The notes under the pieces were generated by a model. It made no database searches. It was not told where the DNA came from and saw nothing but the letters and a program-made list of their open reading frames with translations. A stretch of 38,599 nucleotides of DNA, taken from Nitrospirales bacterium. GTDB lineage: Bacteria > Nitrospirota > Nitrospiria > Nitrospirales > UBA8639. Below, piece by piece: positions 15,770 through 24,317 of this stretch; within the stretch, counting starts at the first letter, position 1; the number at the start of each line of letters is the position of its first letter. The translations under genes were made by a program, and so were the position numbers. The stretch spans positions 1-38,599 of the forward strand of contig JAJDZI010000079.1 in assembly GCA_022824735.1 (NCBI GenBank), given 5' to 3'.

Positions 15770-16822
15770 TCAACCCCCTCTCCCTTGGCGGGAGAGGGCT
15801 GGGGTGAGGGGGAGTGACGGCCTTTCCTTGTCATCCACGTCCCGTTGAATGAACTCGATGATTCGATTTTCGGCCCAGTGTGCGTCTTCGCTCTCGGGCG
15901 CATGCTGAACAAAGCCGCAGTGCCCGCCCTTGACGGTCGTGACGAGTTGAATGCGGGGATTGGCACGGATGCGTGGAATATCGAACGAGGCAAAAGGAAT
16001 AAAGGGGTCGTCCTGGGCGGTGATGAGTAAGGTTGGGACTCGAATGGATTCAAGCACATGCCGGGCTCCCGAGCGTTCATAATAGTCGCCCGCATTTCGG
16101 TAGCCCCCATCGGGTGCGGTGTAGGCATCATCAAATTGAGATACGGTCCGGATATTTTTTAAAAGGGACAAGTCCCATTTCCCCGGGAAGAATCCGGCTT
16201 TACGTTCGACTCGCGCCTTAAGCTTGCGCAAGAAGTATTGATGGTAGATCCAGTTTCGCCGTTGCTCCAATGCCGCCACACAAGCCGCGGGATGGACGTT
16301 GGGACAGACGGCGGCTATGCCTCGCAGAATGCTGCAGGCGTCCCCGGCCTCCCCGGCCATTTTCAACACCAGGTTCCCGCCCATCGAATACCCCGCGGCC
16401 CAGAGGGCCCGGATGCCGTCCTTGGCGGCCAGTTCGTCGATCACGGCCCGAACGTCCCGGCTCAACCCCGCGTTGTACAGCGTGGGGGTGAGGTGCTCGG
16501 TCCCCGCGCAATTTCGTTGATTCAAGCGGATGACGTTCAGTCCGGCGTGCCAGGCCTTGTGGGCGATGCCTTGCATATAGGGCGAGTCATGGCATCCCTC
16601 CAACCCGTGAACCAGAACGAGACCGGGAGCCTGGCGGTCCGGTTGCCAACTGCACACACCCTTGATCTGCGATTGGGGATCGACTCTGAACAGACGTTCC
16701 TCCCCAGGCACATCGGCAAGCAGATGGGGCCGGCGTCGAAACCGCGACACCAGGGTTTGGATGTGAGGATTCGTCAGCCAGGGCTGAGGCGTGAACGGTA
16801 GAGAAACAGGATTGGTCCGCAT
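15770..16822 (-). CDS. YheT-type alpha/beta hydrolase
   Basis: A 350-aa alpha/beta-hydrolase of the YheT family. It has the opening PWLTNPHIQTLVSRF, typical of the family, LVLVHGLEG for the oxyanion region, the nucleophile elbow GYSMGG (Ser146), TAQDDPF for the acid (Asp271/272), and GGHCGF for the His (301). Substrates of the family are poorly known; short esters are likely. The last 16 residues (from about 335, PSLPLTPALSRQGRG) are read from a dispersed palindrome at 15775-15813, so the original C-terminus was replaced. It ends 2 nt from the purC stop, convergent. Confidence 0.88.
   Translation of the reverse strand: MRTNPVSLPFTPQPWLTNPHIQTLVSRFRRRPHLLADVPGEERLFRVDPQSQIKGVCSWQPDRQAPGLVLVHGLEGCHDSPYMQGIAHKAWHAGLNVIRLNQRNCAGTEHLTPTLYNAGLSRDVRAVIDELAAKDGIRALWAAGYSMGGNLVLKMAGEAGDACSILRGIAAVCPNVHPAACVAALEQRRNWIYHQYFLRKLKARVERKAGFFPGKWDLSLLKNIRTVSQFDDAYTAPDGGYRNAGDYYERSGARHVLESIRVPTLLITAQDDPFIPFASFDIPRIRANPRIQLVTTVKGGHCGFVQHAPESEDAHWAENRIIEFIQRDVDDKERPSLPLTPALSRQGRGG
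15775..15813 (+). repeat. CTCTCCC/GGGAGAG dispersed palindrome between purC and yheT-like gene
   Basis: CCCTCTCCC and GGGAGAGGG around a short loop, followed by CTGGGGTGAGGG. It forms the coding 3' end of the hydrolase gene on the minus strand. No T-run follows, so it is not a standard terminator. Confidence 0.8.
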
Positions 16823-16959
16823 GGATTATCGTCTTCCCGGTCATCAGCCTACCAAAAACACACGTCACAATGCTGCCCCGGTTGGTGGGAACCCTCGGCA
16901 TGTGCTAGAACTACGCGGTTCAACGCCTTCAGTTTGACTCCTGCCGAAAGAGACGTCCC

Positions 16960-17487
16960 GTGGCCGCGAAGAAGAAATCGATTCAGTTGAATAAAGAGAC
17001 GATCATCATCTTTCTGCTCATGTGCGTCGTGTTCCTGTGGACGCTTCAACGCATCGGACTGGATGATCAGCCCAAGGAGGCAACGATTGAGCAGGACAAG
17101 GTTGAACAGCTCAAGGAAGAGCCCGTAAAGGTGGTTGAGAAAGCCATGGTGCCCTTGGCTACGGGGAAAGAACCCATCGACAAGATTTTTATCCAGTCCG
17201 GGTGTACCGCCTGTCACACGATTCCGGGCATTCGTGTTGCCAGGGGCCGGGAGGGGCCAAAGCTGGAATTGGGCACTACCGCCCGCCGGCGTTTGGCCGA
17301 TCCCAACTATCACGGGAAGGCCGAAACCGATTGGGAATACGTGCAGGAATCTATTCTCTATCCTGGCGCCTATATCGTCGAGGGCTATCCCGACCACGTC
17401 ATGCCGCGGTGGTACGGCCAAAAACTCACCGCCGGCGCCTTGGACAAGATCATCAGCTATCTCCTGAAGATCGAGGAAGTATCGTAA
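16960..17487 (+). CDS. Membrane-anchored monoheme cytochrome c
   Basis: A 175-aa protein with a basic N-terminus, one membrane anchor (residues 14-29, TIIIFLLMCVVFLWTL), an acidic linker, and a class I-like cytochrome c domain. The heme site is CTACH (Cys82, Cys85, His86), and Met148 in YPDHVMPRW is the likely axial ligand. It faces the periplasm and would carry electrons between membrane complexes. Similar anchored cytochromes accompany respiratory enzymes in Nitrospira, but no oxidase or reductase gene is next to it here. The start is a GTG at 16960 with a weak AAAGAGA ahead. A copy of the MITE-like element lies 34 nt past its stop. Confidence 0.85.
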   Translation: MAAKKKSIQLNKETIIIFLLMCVVFLWTLQRIGLDDQPKEATIEQDKVEQLKEEPVKVVEKAMVPLATGKEPIDKIFIQSGCTACHTIPGIRVARGREGPKLELGTTARRRLADPNYHGKAETDWEYVQESILYPGAYIVEGYPDHVMPRWYGQKLTAGALDKIISYLLKIEEVS

Positions 17488-17521
17488 CCCGGCCTCCGGC
17501 CCCCGGGTCCCGAAAAAATCA

Positions 17522-17693
17522 GGGAACCTCTGATCCCCGATTAAGAACGTCGAGGACAGGTTTATTGTGATAGCGGGATGTAGGGTAAGGCGTCCCGCAG
17601 CGAAACCCGAGTCTTATCAAATGAGATAGGTGAGGGTTGAGCGAGGACACAACGCAGCCATACGCCCGATAGTGCATTAAATCAGAGGTTCCC
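17522..17693. mobile_element. MITE-like element, copy 2 (inverted relative to copy 1)
   Basis: A 172-bp unit bounded by GGGAACCTCTGAT (17522-17534) and ATCAGAGGTTCCC (17681-17693), perfect 13-bp terminal inverted repeats. The interior is the reverse complement of copy 1 at 13095-13289 apart from scattered changes and two short gaps. An internal stem (GCGGGA and TCCCGC) lies near the left third. No clear target duplication is visible. It fills the gap between the convergent cytochrome and TraT-like genes, and its last base overlaps the TAG stop of the latter. Confidence 0.78.
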
Positions 17694-18481
17694 TAGAAAA
17701 GTCCGGCGAGAACCCTGGTCAGTCCGGCGGTGAGTTTCGGCGCGGCATCCTCATAGTCCAAATTCACTTGATTGGCCGTACTCATGACCCGGGTGCGGTA
17801 TCGCTTTTGATTCACGGTTTCATCAAACGTCTGTTTCACCTGAGCGCTGGTGCCTTGGGCGTTGTCGACGAAGGTCTGTTGTGTGCCGGTGACACCGTGT
17901 TTGGTCTTTTGGGAAAGCTGAACGTCGGTGATGGCGACATACGTCACGTCTTTGACCATGGCATTGGCCACGGTGCTGGCTAATCCTCCGGCGATGGCAC
18001 CGGCACCGGCGCCGATGCCCGCCCCGCGCCAGCCGTCAACGGCCGCGCCGATGGTGGCGCCGGTTGCCATGCCGCCGAGTACCCCGCCATAGCCGGCGTT
18101 CAGCGCGGCTTCGGCGGCACTCGGGTCGGTTTTCGTCACGCTGAGGACCTGGGCCTGGAGTGTGAAGTGGGCTTGGTCGGGATCTTCAGTGATTCGATAG
18201 CCCTTTGCGACAATAGCAGCCTTGATGGGTTGAACGATGTCAAAGTTGGGTTTATCGGACGTGTTCCGCACCTGGATGAAGATGGTCCGTTTGTCGGGAG
18301 AGACGGGGTCGAGGAAGATGGCGTCGCTCATTCTCGTTTGAACGTCGAGATTTGCTTTTGAGATCGACGTATGCACGGCCGCGCAGCCGTTGAGGAGGAC
18401 GAGGAGGGTGAGCCCGGAAAGGCAAGACAGTACAGGGCCGTAGAGATTTTGTCGATAAGAGTGACGTCCGGTGGTGGCCAT
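17693..18481 (-). CDS. TraT-like outer-membrane lipoprotein
   Basis: A 262-aa lipoprotein: basic N-terminus, hydrophobic LSGLTLLVLL, and the lipobox LLNGC with Cys33 as the lipid site. After it come AAVHTSISKANLDVQTRMSD and SPDKRTIFIQVRNTSD, the TraT opening. A Gly/Ala-rich segment (about 128-165, with GATIGAAVDGWRGAGIGAG) matches the membrane-associated stretch of TraT. The plasmid protein mediates surface exclusion and serum resistance, but chromosomal homologues are common and their role is unknown. The ATG follows GGAG at 7 nt. A strong promoter lies at 18558-18586. The stop codon abuts the MITE-like element. Confidence 0.85.
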   Translation of the reverse strand: MATTGRHSYRQNLYGPVLSCLSGLTLLVLLNGCAAVHTSISKANLDVQTRMSDAIFLDPVSPDKRTIFIQVRNTSDKPNFDIVQPIKAAIVAKGYRITEDPDQAHFTLQAQVLSVTKTDPSAAEAALNAGYGGVLGGMATGATIGAAVDGWRGAGIGAGAGAIAGGLASTVANAMVKDVTYVAITDVQLSQKTKHGVTGTQQTFVDNAQGTSAQVKQTFDETVNQKRYRTRVMSTANQVNLDYEDAAPKLTAGLTRVLAGLF

Positions 18482-18557
18482 GCTTGTTCTCCATATCGTG
18501 GAATGAGTGAAAGTGAAAGGTGATCGCAGTGTGAATGTGAAAGCTGCTCATTCCGCA

Positions 18558-18586
18558 ATATTAGATCGTTTGGTACATTTAGTCAA
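18558..18586 (-). promoter_or_regulatory. Promoter of the TraT-like gene
   Basis: On the minus strand TTGACT (18586-18581), a 17-nt spacer and TAATAT (18563-18558) make a strong sigma70-type promoter about 75 nt ahead of the start. The -35 box overlaps the stop codon of the gamma-glutamyltranspeptidase remnant. Confidence 0.65.
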
Positions 18587-18777
18587 TGGCGTTGCTCATG
18601 GACGGCGTGCGGCAATGCCACGGCAGCGGCCGGGTTCGCCTTAAAGGCCAGCATGGCGACGAGACTCTGCGCGACGTATTCCGGAATGCGTCCGCCGCCC
18701 GGTGAGCCGGTCAGTGCCATCGGCTCCCCGTTCAAGTAGACGATGGTCGGCGTCATGGACGAGCGCGAAAAAGGCGT
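18583..18777 (-). pseudogene. ggt: C-terminal remnant of gamma-glutamyltranspeptidase
   Basis: Sixty-four open codons end at TGA 18585-18583. They read RSSMTPTIVYLNGEPMALTG, then SPGGGRIPEYVAQSLVAML, and a typical NPAAAVALPHAVHEQ end. These are the SSM(S/T)PTIV and GSPGG blocks of the small subunit of gamma-glutamyltransferase. An in-frame TGA lies just upstream (18780-18778), and the remaining 500 or so residues are missing. It is too short to function. It lies directly beside the accessory cassette that ends at 18844, so the loss may be linked to that insertion. I did not find the other part of the gene on the far side of the cassette. Confidence 0.75.
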
Positions 18778-18843
18778 TCAGGACAGGCGCAAGCGTAACC
18801 CAACAGGAACCTGGAAGTGGCAAAGAGAATTCCCGATTCGTTC

Positions 18844-21800
18844 TCAAGGCTTGGAGACATCAATCACGCAGACCGCTATCTTGAACTTTTCCTCAGCCGA
18901 AAGGGTATTCAGTAGACGTTCTTGCAGTTCGTACGCGCTTGTGGGGCGTTTGCCGGACGGCGGCATCTGACAGCCCTCCTCGCCAAACCAGAATACCAGA
19001 TAGATTCCATAACCATCCGCGCCTGGGTCGCGGGTGTATTTTGCGATCAATTGTTCCCGGATTGAACGCCACAGTTCCCGGTGATTACTCCTCTTGATCT
19101 CCACTGGCACGTTGAAGTCGCCATACGTCACGCGAATATCAGCCCGTTTGTCGTCCGCGTAGCGGCCCTCCGGCTGGGCGCCGATATCCAATGGTGCCAG
19201 CTTGAGTCGTAAATCCGACAGCAGCGCGTCCCTGCAAAGGTCTTCATGCTTAGGCGTGTCAGGCTGACTTGGGGAATCCATATTCCAATACTGACGCCAG
19301 TCCGAAGTATTCCCATCGTGGATTCGTCTTCCCATATCGAACAGGATATCCATCGTCAGGGCCGCCAAATCGGCGGCGTTCGCGGGGCTCCGCTTGTCCA
19401 GAGTCTGAAGTACCGTTGGGATGTCCTGATGCCGGAAACTCGCTTCTCGCCGTGTGGTGTTCTGCCGATATGCTGCGTCGATGAGATTAGATCGCCAAGG
19501 CTGTAGAGACTCATCAGATGACAGCGATTCGAGCGTTAGTGTCCCATCCCGTGATGGATCGGCAGCAATCCGGTTGATGAGTCCAGTTACAAGGGCTGAA
19601 GCCCCCCACCGAGCCCAATCGGTTGAGAATTCTCTCGAAGGTGAGTAATCTGGATATGGTCGGTAAGAAACCCCAACCAGTCGAATCAGCAATTCCAAAT
19701 CCTGAACGCCAAAGCGGTCAAGTAAAGTTGACGGAGAAGCGGTCAAGAATTCAGCTAGATGCCGGATTCGTCGCTCATAGCCGGATACCAACGTTACAAG
19801 TGTCTCGCGGTACGACGCGGGTGAAGAAAGAAGTCCGGCGGCCAGCCAGTAGACACGTTGGGTCACGTTCAGGCTTTGGAAAGAGAGCTTACGTTCAATT
19901 AGTTGCTCGAATGCTTTCTTCGCTTCCTTCTCAGAATGAAGCAGGGCGGCTATGAGGAGAACGTTCAGCAAACTAAGTTGTGATGACGTACATCGCACGG
20001 GAAATAGGTCTAACAAGGGCCGGGCTGCCAGACGGGCGATCACCTCGTGTTCTTTCGAGGCAGCAAGCTCACGGGCGTCAGCAAATCGGTTCTTCCCGCT
20101 ACGCAGTTGGGAACGAACGAACTTGATGAGCACATCAGAAACCACATCCGGGCGGCCAGCCAGTAACCGTCTATACCAATGCGGCCTCTCACCTCTATAA
20201 TAGGGGAGTGCCCCGCTATTGCAATAAAAGGCAATGGCTTGCCTCATCTGTCTTTCGTTGAGAAACGGTTCTTTATCAGGTTCGGAGAGTTCTTCCAGGC
20301 TGGCCAGGAAGGGAAGTTCCAGGTAATGTCTCCGGTTTCCGGTACTCAGACGTATGATTTCAGCATCGCTTGGAACGTCACTACGATTGACCGAATTCCG
20401 AAGAGCAACCAGCACAGTCTCAACCAAAACCGCGTCGTCTCCAAGAAGGTTGTGCAGCCGGTCCGTGGAGGTTTCCCCGTCAAAGAGTCTATTTCTATTG
20501 ATAGGATCGCCGAAATATGCCGCAGCCAAATCGTTAAGCAGGGACGGTGGGCATCGATTCTCGCGTAGTGCGGCGACGCTTTTCTTCACGAGATCCCGAA
20601 ATTCCTGTTGCTCTTTACTTGTCTCTTTTTTAGACTCTTCCCTGGGCGCCTTTTCCCTGTTCTTCGATTTTTTCCGCTTGGACAGGCGTTCTCTGAAAGC
20701 CTTCTCAAGGGTCGGATGGGTTACAAGGCGCTCTTTCACGATTTCCCAGGTCAAACCTTCGTCATGCCAGCGAGCATCCAAAGCATGTGCGACCTCGCGG
20801 ATGTACCAGAGAGCAGCACTTTCGTCGATTGCGTTTGTCGCCTGTTCAAGGCACCAGGAACCGAAATCCGGTGGCGGCGTAGCATCAAATAATAACCTGT
20901 GGCGCATCATGCCAACGCATACATCGAACAGTTGCTTCCCCCGGCAATTTTCGACGCACGAGGCGATCATTGCTTTATGGGTCTCGGGATGCTGGCTCAA
21001 CCAAGCACGAATGCCTTCAGCGCCGTCTGGAGGGACCCATCTTTCAAGATCGTTCCATGCCGAGACCTTCAACCAGGAGAAGAGCTTCCCCGGAGCAATT
21101 TCTTTTTGAGCGTCATTCAGGAAACGGACCAACAAGTTCGAAGGCAGATGGTATATTGGATTTCGTGTATCAGTAGGGTCCTTCCGAATTTTCTCCGACA
21201 ATTCATCGGATCGCGCAACAAGGATATCCAGGAGTTCCGTACATTGTGCGTTCGTCGAGTTCTCCACCACGTGGCCGGTCCAAAAACGCTTATACATACC
21301 GAAGTGATCACGACGTTTCGGTAGACGCAAATATCGAAGAATTTCCGCTGCAGACAGCTTCGAAGGATAAAGCGCGCACAACAGTTGACCCAACAATTGA
21401 TCGTCCGAATCAGGCACTGAGCCGTCATATACGTCTGCCAGCAACGTCATGAGTTTTTCGCCGATTTGTTCGCTGTTTATGCCGTGATGGAGAATCGTAA
21501 CGAGGGCGCGCTGCCTGATACTTGGCCGCCAACTATCGTCCTTGACCATTTCCAGCACAACGTCCGTTAGTTCCGGAATGGCCGGACCGTGCCGGAGCGC
21601 TTCGACCAGACATGCGACGAGTCTTTGGTGGGTGTCGTCCCGCACCGAACTCGTAAAAGCTTCTCTAAAAACAGGCTCCATGTCGGGTGTTGCAAGATCA
21701 CCAAAGCGGGAATCCATCATCTCCAACGATCCGAAGAACCAGGGATTCCGTTGCGATTCACGATACAGGCCGTCTATCAACCTGCGCTTCTCGTCGATGG

Positions 21801-22950
21801 AGAAGTCTCTGACGTCGCCGTAGAGAACAGTTCCAATCGGGTCCCGGTCGATGATTTCCATCCGGCTTGTTTTGCTGGTCGTTGCGAGCCATGCCGAGAG
21901 ACCTCGCAACTCCGAAACAACCCCGCCGTCGTCACCCGTCATCAAGGCGAGAATACGTCCGATCGGCAAGCCGTTTTCGATCAATCCGGCAAGGTATCGG
22001 CCACCGAGGAACTCCGCGATTTGCCGGTGAACCGCGGCTGCTCGGCCTTCGGAGGGGGCCTCGAACAGCTTGGTGCCCAGCACGTAGCGAAGCACTTCCT
22101 GGTCCTCACGGGATACCTGTTCCAACCCTGGGTATTCGTCGTTGCTCTCGGTACCGGACAGTGCGTATCCCGCGCCGCCGGTCAGGAGTTGAACAGCGCA
22201 AAGCCGTCCTGCCGCGTCCAGCAAAATGGAGATGTCAACGCTAACCGGTCTCGCCACTCGATGTTCTTGGTTGTGCTCGCGAAGGAGTGTCCGGCAGGCC
22301 ATGGCGAACGTTTGCATCCGAGTGGACGGCCACTCGCCACCGCGTACAGCCTCAACAAGCATTTCCAGCATTTTCGGGTTTGCGAGCAGGGTTTCCAACC
22401 CTCGCTGGTGGGCTTCGCTAACGAATTTTTCCGGGTCATCGACTTTCAGATTGTCGCGCAAAATTTTGATAATGTCCTTTTCAGTGAGAGGATCGAGGCG
22501 CAGGACCGTAACGTGGCCGTCGCGCGATACGGTTTTCAGATTATCTCTGTCATTGGCGCCGAACCAGTCGGCCTCACGGCAGGAAAGCCGGAACCGCGGG
22601 CGGCCCAGTCGGTTGAGCTTGCCGCGTATTCCGTCCAGTGGTGTGCGTCCATCTGTTGACCCCGCCCGCTTTTCGTCGAGGCCGTCAATAAACAGTGTCG
22701 TGTTGTGCCATTCCGGTCGATCATCGAACGTGATGAAGTCTCGGGCGGTGACATAGCACGCCTTTAAGCGATCAGCTTCCTGTTTGAACACCGCGGTCTT
22801 GCCCGCACCGGCTGGGCCTAACAGTATGTAAGCATCGGCATTCCTAAATTCTTCGAAAAACAGACGAGTGCGTTCACTCTTGTCGGCGTTTTGTGCGACT
22901 TGGCCGTTTTCGCCGATTTCCGTACACGTGCGTTGAACAAAATCAGTCAT
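18844..22950 (-). CDS. Giant STAND/NACHT-like NTPase with C-terminal PD-(D/E)XK-type nuclease motif
   Basis: A 1368-aa protein. The N-terminus has a P-loop, GPAGAGKT (45-52), Walker B LFIDGLDE (86-93) with the extra acids typical of NACHT/STAND ATPases, and RFRLSCREADW (119-129) in the sensor position. Residues about 250-1230 are mostly helical and may form repeats. A charged linker rich in Lys and Glu lies near 750-790. The C-terminus has the spacing of a restriction-like nuclease: Asp1271 in RADIRV, Glu1284-x-Lys1286 in VPVEIKRS, then Gln1300 and Tyr1305 like the RecB-type Q-motif. Such architectures are common in antiphage proteins, but here ATPase is first and nuclease last, opposite to typical Avs proteins. 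Its ATG overlaps the stop of the upstream ATPase (ATGA). Family naming is from motifs only. Confidence 0.8.
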   Translation of the reverse strand: MTDFVQRTCTEIGENGQVAQNADKSERTRLFFEEFRNADAYILLGPAGAGKTAVFKQEADRLKACYVTARDFITFDDRPEWHNTTLFIDGLDEKRAGSTDGRTPLDGIRGKLNRLGRPRFRLSCREADWFGANDRDNLKTVSRDGHVTVLRLDPLTEKDIIKILRDNLKVDDPEKFVSEAHQRGLETLLANPKMLEMLVEAVRGGEWPSTRMQTFAMACRTLLREHNQEHRVARPVSVDISILLDAAGRLCAVQLLTGGAGYALSGTESNDEYPGLEQVSREDQEVLRYVLGTKLFEAPSEGRAAAVHRQIAEFLGGRYLAGLIENGLPIGRILALMTGDDGGVVSELRGLSAWLATTSKTSRMEIIDRDPIGTVLYGDVRDFSIDEKRRLIDGLYRESQRNPWFFGSLEMMDSRFGDLATPDMEPVFREAFTSSVRDDTHQRLVACLVEALRHGPAIPELTDVVLEMVKDDSWRPSIRQRALVTILHHGINSEQIGEKLMTLLADVYDGSVPDSDDQLLGQLLCALYPSKLSAAEILRYLRLPKRRDHFGMYKRFWTGHVVENSTNAQCTELLDILVARSDELSEKIRKDPTDTRNPIYHLPSNLLVRFLNDAQKEIAPGKLFSWLKVSAWNDLERWVPPDGAEGIRAWLSQHPETHKAMIASCVENCRGKQLFDVCVGMMRHRLLFDATPPPDFGSWCLEQATNAIDESAALWYIREVAHALDARWHDEGLTWEIVKERLVTHPTLEKAFRERLSKRKKSKNREKAPREESKKETSKEQQEFRDLVKKSVAALRENRCPPSLLNDLAAAYFGDPINRNRLFDGETSTDRLHNLLGDDAVLVETVLVALRNSVNRSDVPSDAEIIRLSTGNRRHYLELPFLASLEELSEPDKEPFLNERQMRQAIAFYCNSGALPYYRGERPHWYRRLLAGRPDVVSDVLIKFVRSQLRSGKNRFADARELAASKEHEVIARLAARPLLDLFPVRCTSSQLSLLNVLLIAALLHSEKEAKKAFEQLIERKLSFQSLNVTQRVYWLAAGLLSSPASYRETLVTLVSGYERRIRHLAEFLTASPSTLLDRFGVQDLELLIRLVGVSYRPYPDYSPSREFSTDWARWGASALVTGLINRIAADPSRDGTLTLESLSSDESLQPWRSNLIDAAYRQNTTRREASFRHQDIPTVLQTLDKRSPANAADLAALTMDILFDMGRRIHDGNTSDWRQYWNMDSPSQPDTPKHEDLCRDALLSDLRLKLAPLDIGAQPEGRYADDKRADIRVTYGDFNVPVEIKRSNHRELWRSIREQLIAKYTRDPGADGYGIYLVFWFGEEGCQMPPSGKRPTSAYELQERLLNTLSAEEKFKIAVCVIDVSKP

Positions 22951-24269
22951 GACTGCTTAAACCAATCCATAGCGGGGGCCGATAGAAATTCCGAAATCGA
23001 AATGCCGCCTTCACCGACAAGTAAGGAACGCCGCGGTGAAAAGCGCGTTGCAAATTCCTCCAAGCCAGCCGTATTCCCTCTACGCGACCCGCTTTTAACT
23101 TCCAGCGCCACGAGCTTCCGTCCGTGTTCCAGGACGAAATCCACCTCAAGGGATCCTTTCCGCCAATAATGAAGTCGCACCTCTGGGGTTCCCGTATTGA
23201 ACAGGTGTGCGCCAACGGCACTTTCGACCAATCGTCCCCAGAAACTTCGATCCGTTTTCGCCTCTTCGAACGTGTAACCGGAATGGACCGACATGAGCGC
23301 GGTGTTGAGCACGTTGAGTTTGGGACTGGATGCCCTGCGGCGGTACGCGCCTCCGGCATATTTGCCAAGTCCCGTTAACAGCCCCGCTTTTGACAGCAGA
23401 TCCAGATAGCGCGCCAAAGTCGTGGTGTTTCCGGCATCCTGAATCTGGCCAAGCATCTTGTCGTATGCCAGGATCTGACCGGACATTTCGGCACCGAACT
23501 CGAACAGCCTTTTGAGGAGCGCCGGCTTGTCCACTCGCTCCATGGCGAGAATATCCCGTTCGATATTCGGTTCGACAATGGAACCCAAAATGTATTCGCG
23601 CCAGCGCTGCTGCTCTTGGATCAGGGATGCTGTACCCGGGTATCCGCCGAAGTAAATGTACTGGTCGAGGTCGAACCCGAATGCCTCGGACATCTCGGCA
23701 AACGACCAGTGCGGAAGGCGGATGGTTTCAAAGCGACCCAGCATGCTTTCGCTCAACCCTCTCTGCATGAGCAGTGGTGCGGACCCCAACACGACCACGT
23801 GCAGAGGGAGGCCTTCATGTCGATCGGCATCCCATAAGCCTTTCACGGCCTCTGACCAATTTGGAATTTTCTGGATTTCGTCGAATACCAGCACGAACCC
23901 CCGTTCCGACCGTTTGGCGGCTCTTCTGGCCTGCTCCCACTGGCGCGTGAGCCAAGTCTCATCTCTCATACCCGAGATTGGTGCAGTCTCTTCGGGATCG
24001 TCAGAGGGTAGGGCAGTGGAAGAGATCCAGGAGGGATGATCTTGCCCTTCCCCGGTCCCAATAAGTGCAGACCAAGGAGTTTCAAGTGTAGTTGACTGTG
24101 GCTTGTCGACGGGGAGATATTTGTGCGGACGGTTGATCTGTTCCAAGGCTTGCAGCACGAGCGTGGTTTTGCCGACCTGACGCGGTCCGGCAACAACGAT
24201 CAGCCATTTTGGATTCTCGCGCAGACGGCTCAAAAGTGTCGAAATTTGCGCACGCTTGAAGCTACCCAT
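22947..24269 (-). CDS. AAA_14/DUF4143 ATPase
   Basis: A 440-aa protein of the COG1373 type. Walker A is GPRQVGKTT (28-36) and Walker B is VLVFDEIQKIPNW (DE at 130-131). A winged-helix region (LARYLDLLSKAGLLTGL) follows, then the DUF4143 end with Asp377 in EVDF and Glu390-x-Lys392 in LEVKSG, again a nuclease-like fold. These ATPases are frequent in mobile and defence regions, and their targets are unclear. The ATG at 24269 is chosen over the one at 24275 because the latter lies in the likely -10 box and transcription should begin at about 24269, giving a leaderless mRNA. It is the first gene of a two-gene operon with the STAND-nuclease protein. Confidence 0.85.
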   Translation of the reverse strand: MGSFKRAQISTLLSRLRENPKWLIVVAGPRQVGKTTLVLQALEQINRPHKYLPVDKPQSTTLETPWSALIGTGEGQDHPSWISSTALPSDDPEETAPISGMRDETWLTRQWEQARRAAKRSERGFVLVFDEIQKIPNWSEAVKGLWDADRHEGLPLHVVVLGSAPLLMQRGLSESMLGRFETIRLPHWSFAEMSEAFGFDLDQYIYFGGYPGTASLIQEQQRWREYILGSIVEPNIERDILAMERVDKPALLKRLFEFGAEMSGQILAYDKMLGQIQDAGNTTTLARYLDLLSKAGLLTGLGKYAGGAYRRRASSPKLNVLNTALMSVHSGYTFEEAKTDRSFWGRLVESAVGAHLFNTGTPEVRLHYWRKGSLEVDFVLEHGRKLVALEVKSGSRRGNTAGLEEFATRFSPRRSLLVGEGGISISEFLSAPAMDWFKQS

Positions 24270-24273
24270 TTCC

Positions 24274-24317
24274 ATATATTACGCTATTGAGTAAATTTAC
24301 TCAATAGCGTAATATAT
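24274..24317. promoter_or_regulatory. Perfect 44-bp palindrome with mirror-image promoters
   Basis: Every base pairs across the centre at 24295/24296. Each arm carries half of TTGAGT, a 17-nt spacer and TAATAT. On the minus strand this puts -35 at 24304-24299 and -10 at 24281-24276, driving the ATPase operon. On the plus strand the same boxes fall at 24287-24292 and 24310-24315. It may also be an operator for a dimeric regulator or form a cruciform. Palindrome: seen directly. Promoter: inferred from box match and spacing. Confidence 0.7.

Noticed and set aside
14829-15773. 314-codon open frame on the minus strand
   Set aside because: It lies fully antisense to purC, whose motifs are unambiguous.
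13095-17693. Composite transposon bounded by the two inverted elements
   Set aside because: No transposase lies between them, the genes enclosed are ordinary chromosomal ones, and only one copy has a target duplication.
21589-22659. 356-codon open frame on the plus strand
   Set aside because: It is antisense to the STAND-nuclease gene and lacks any recognisable domain.
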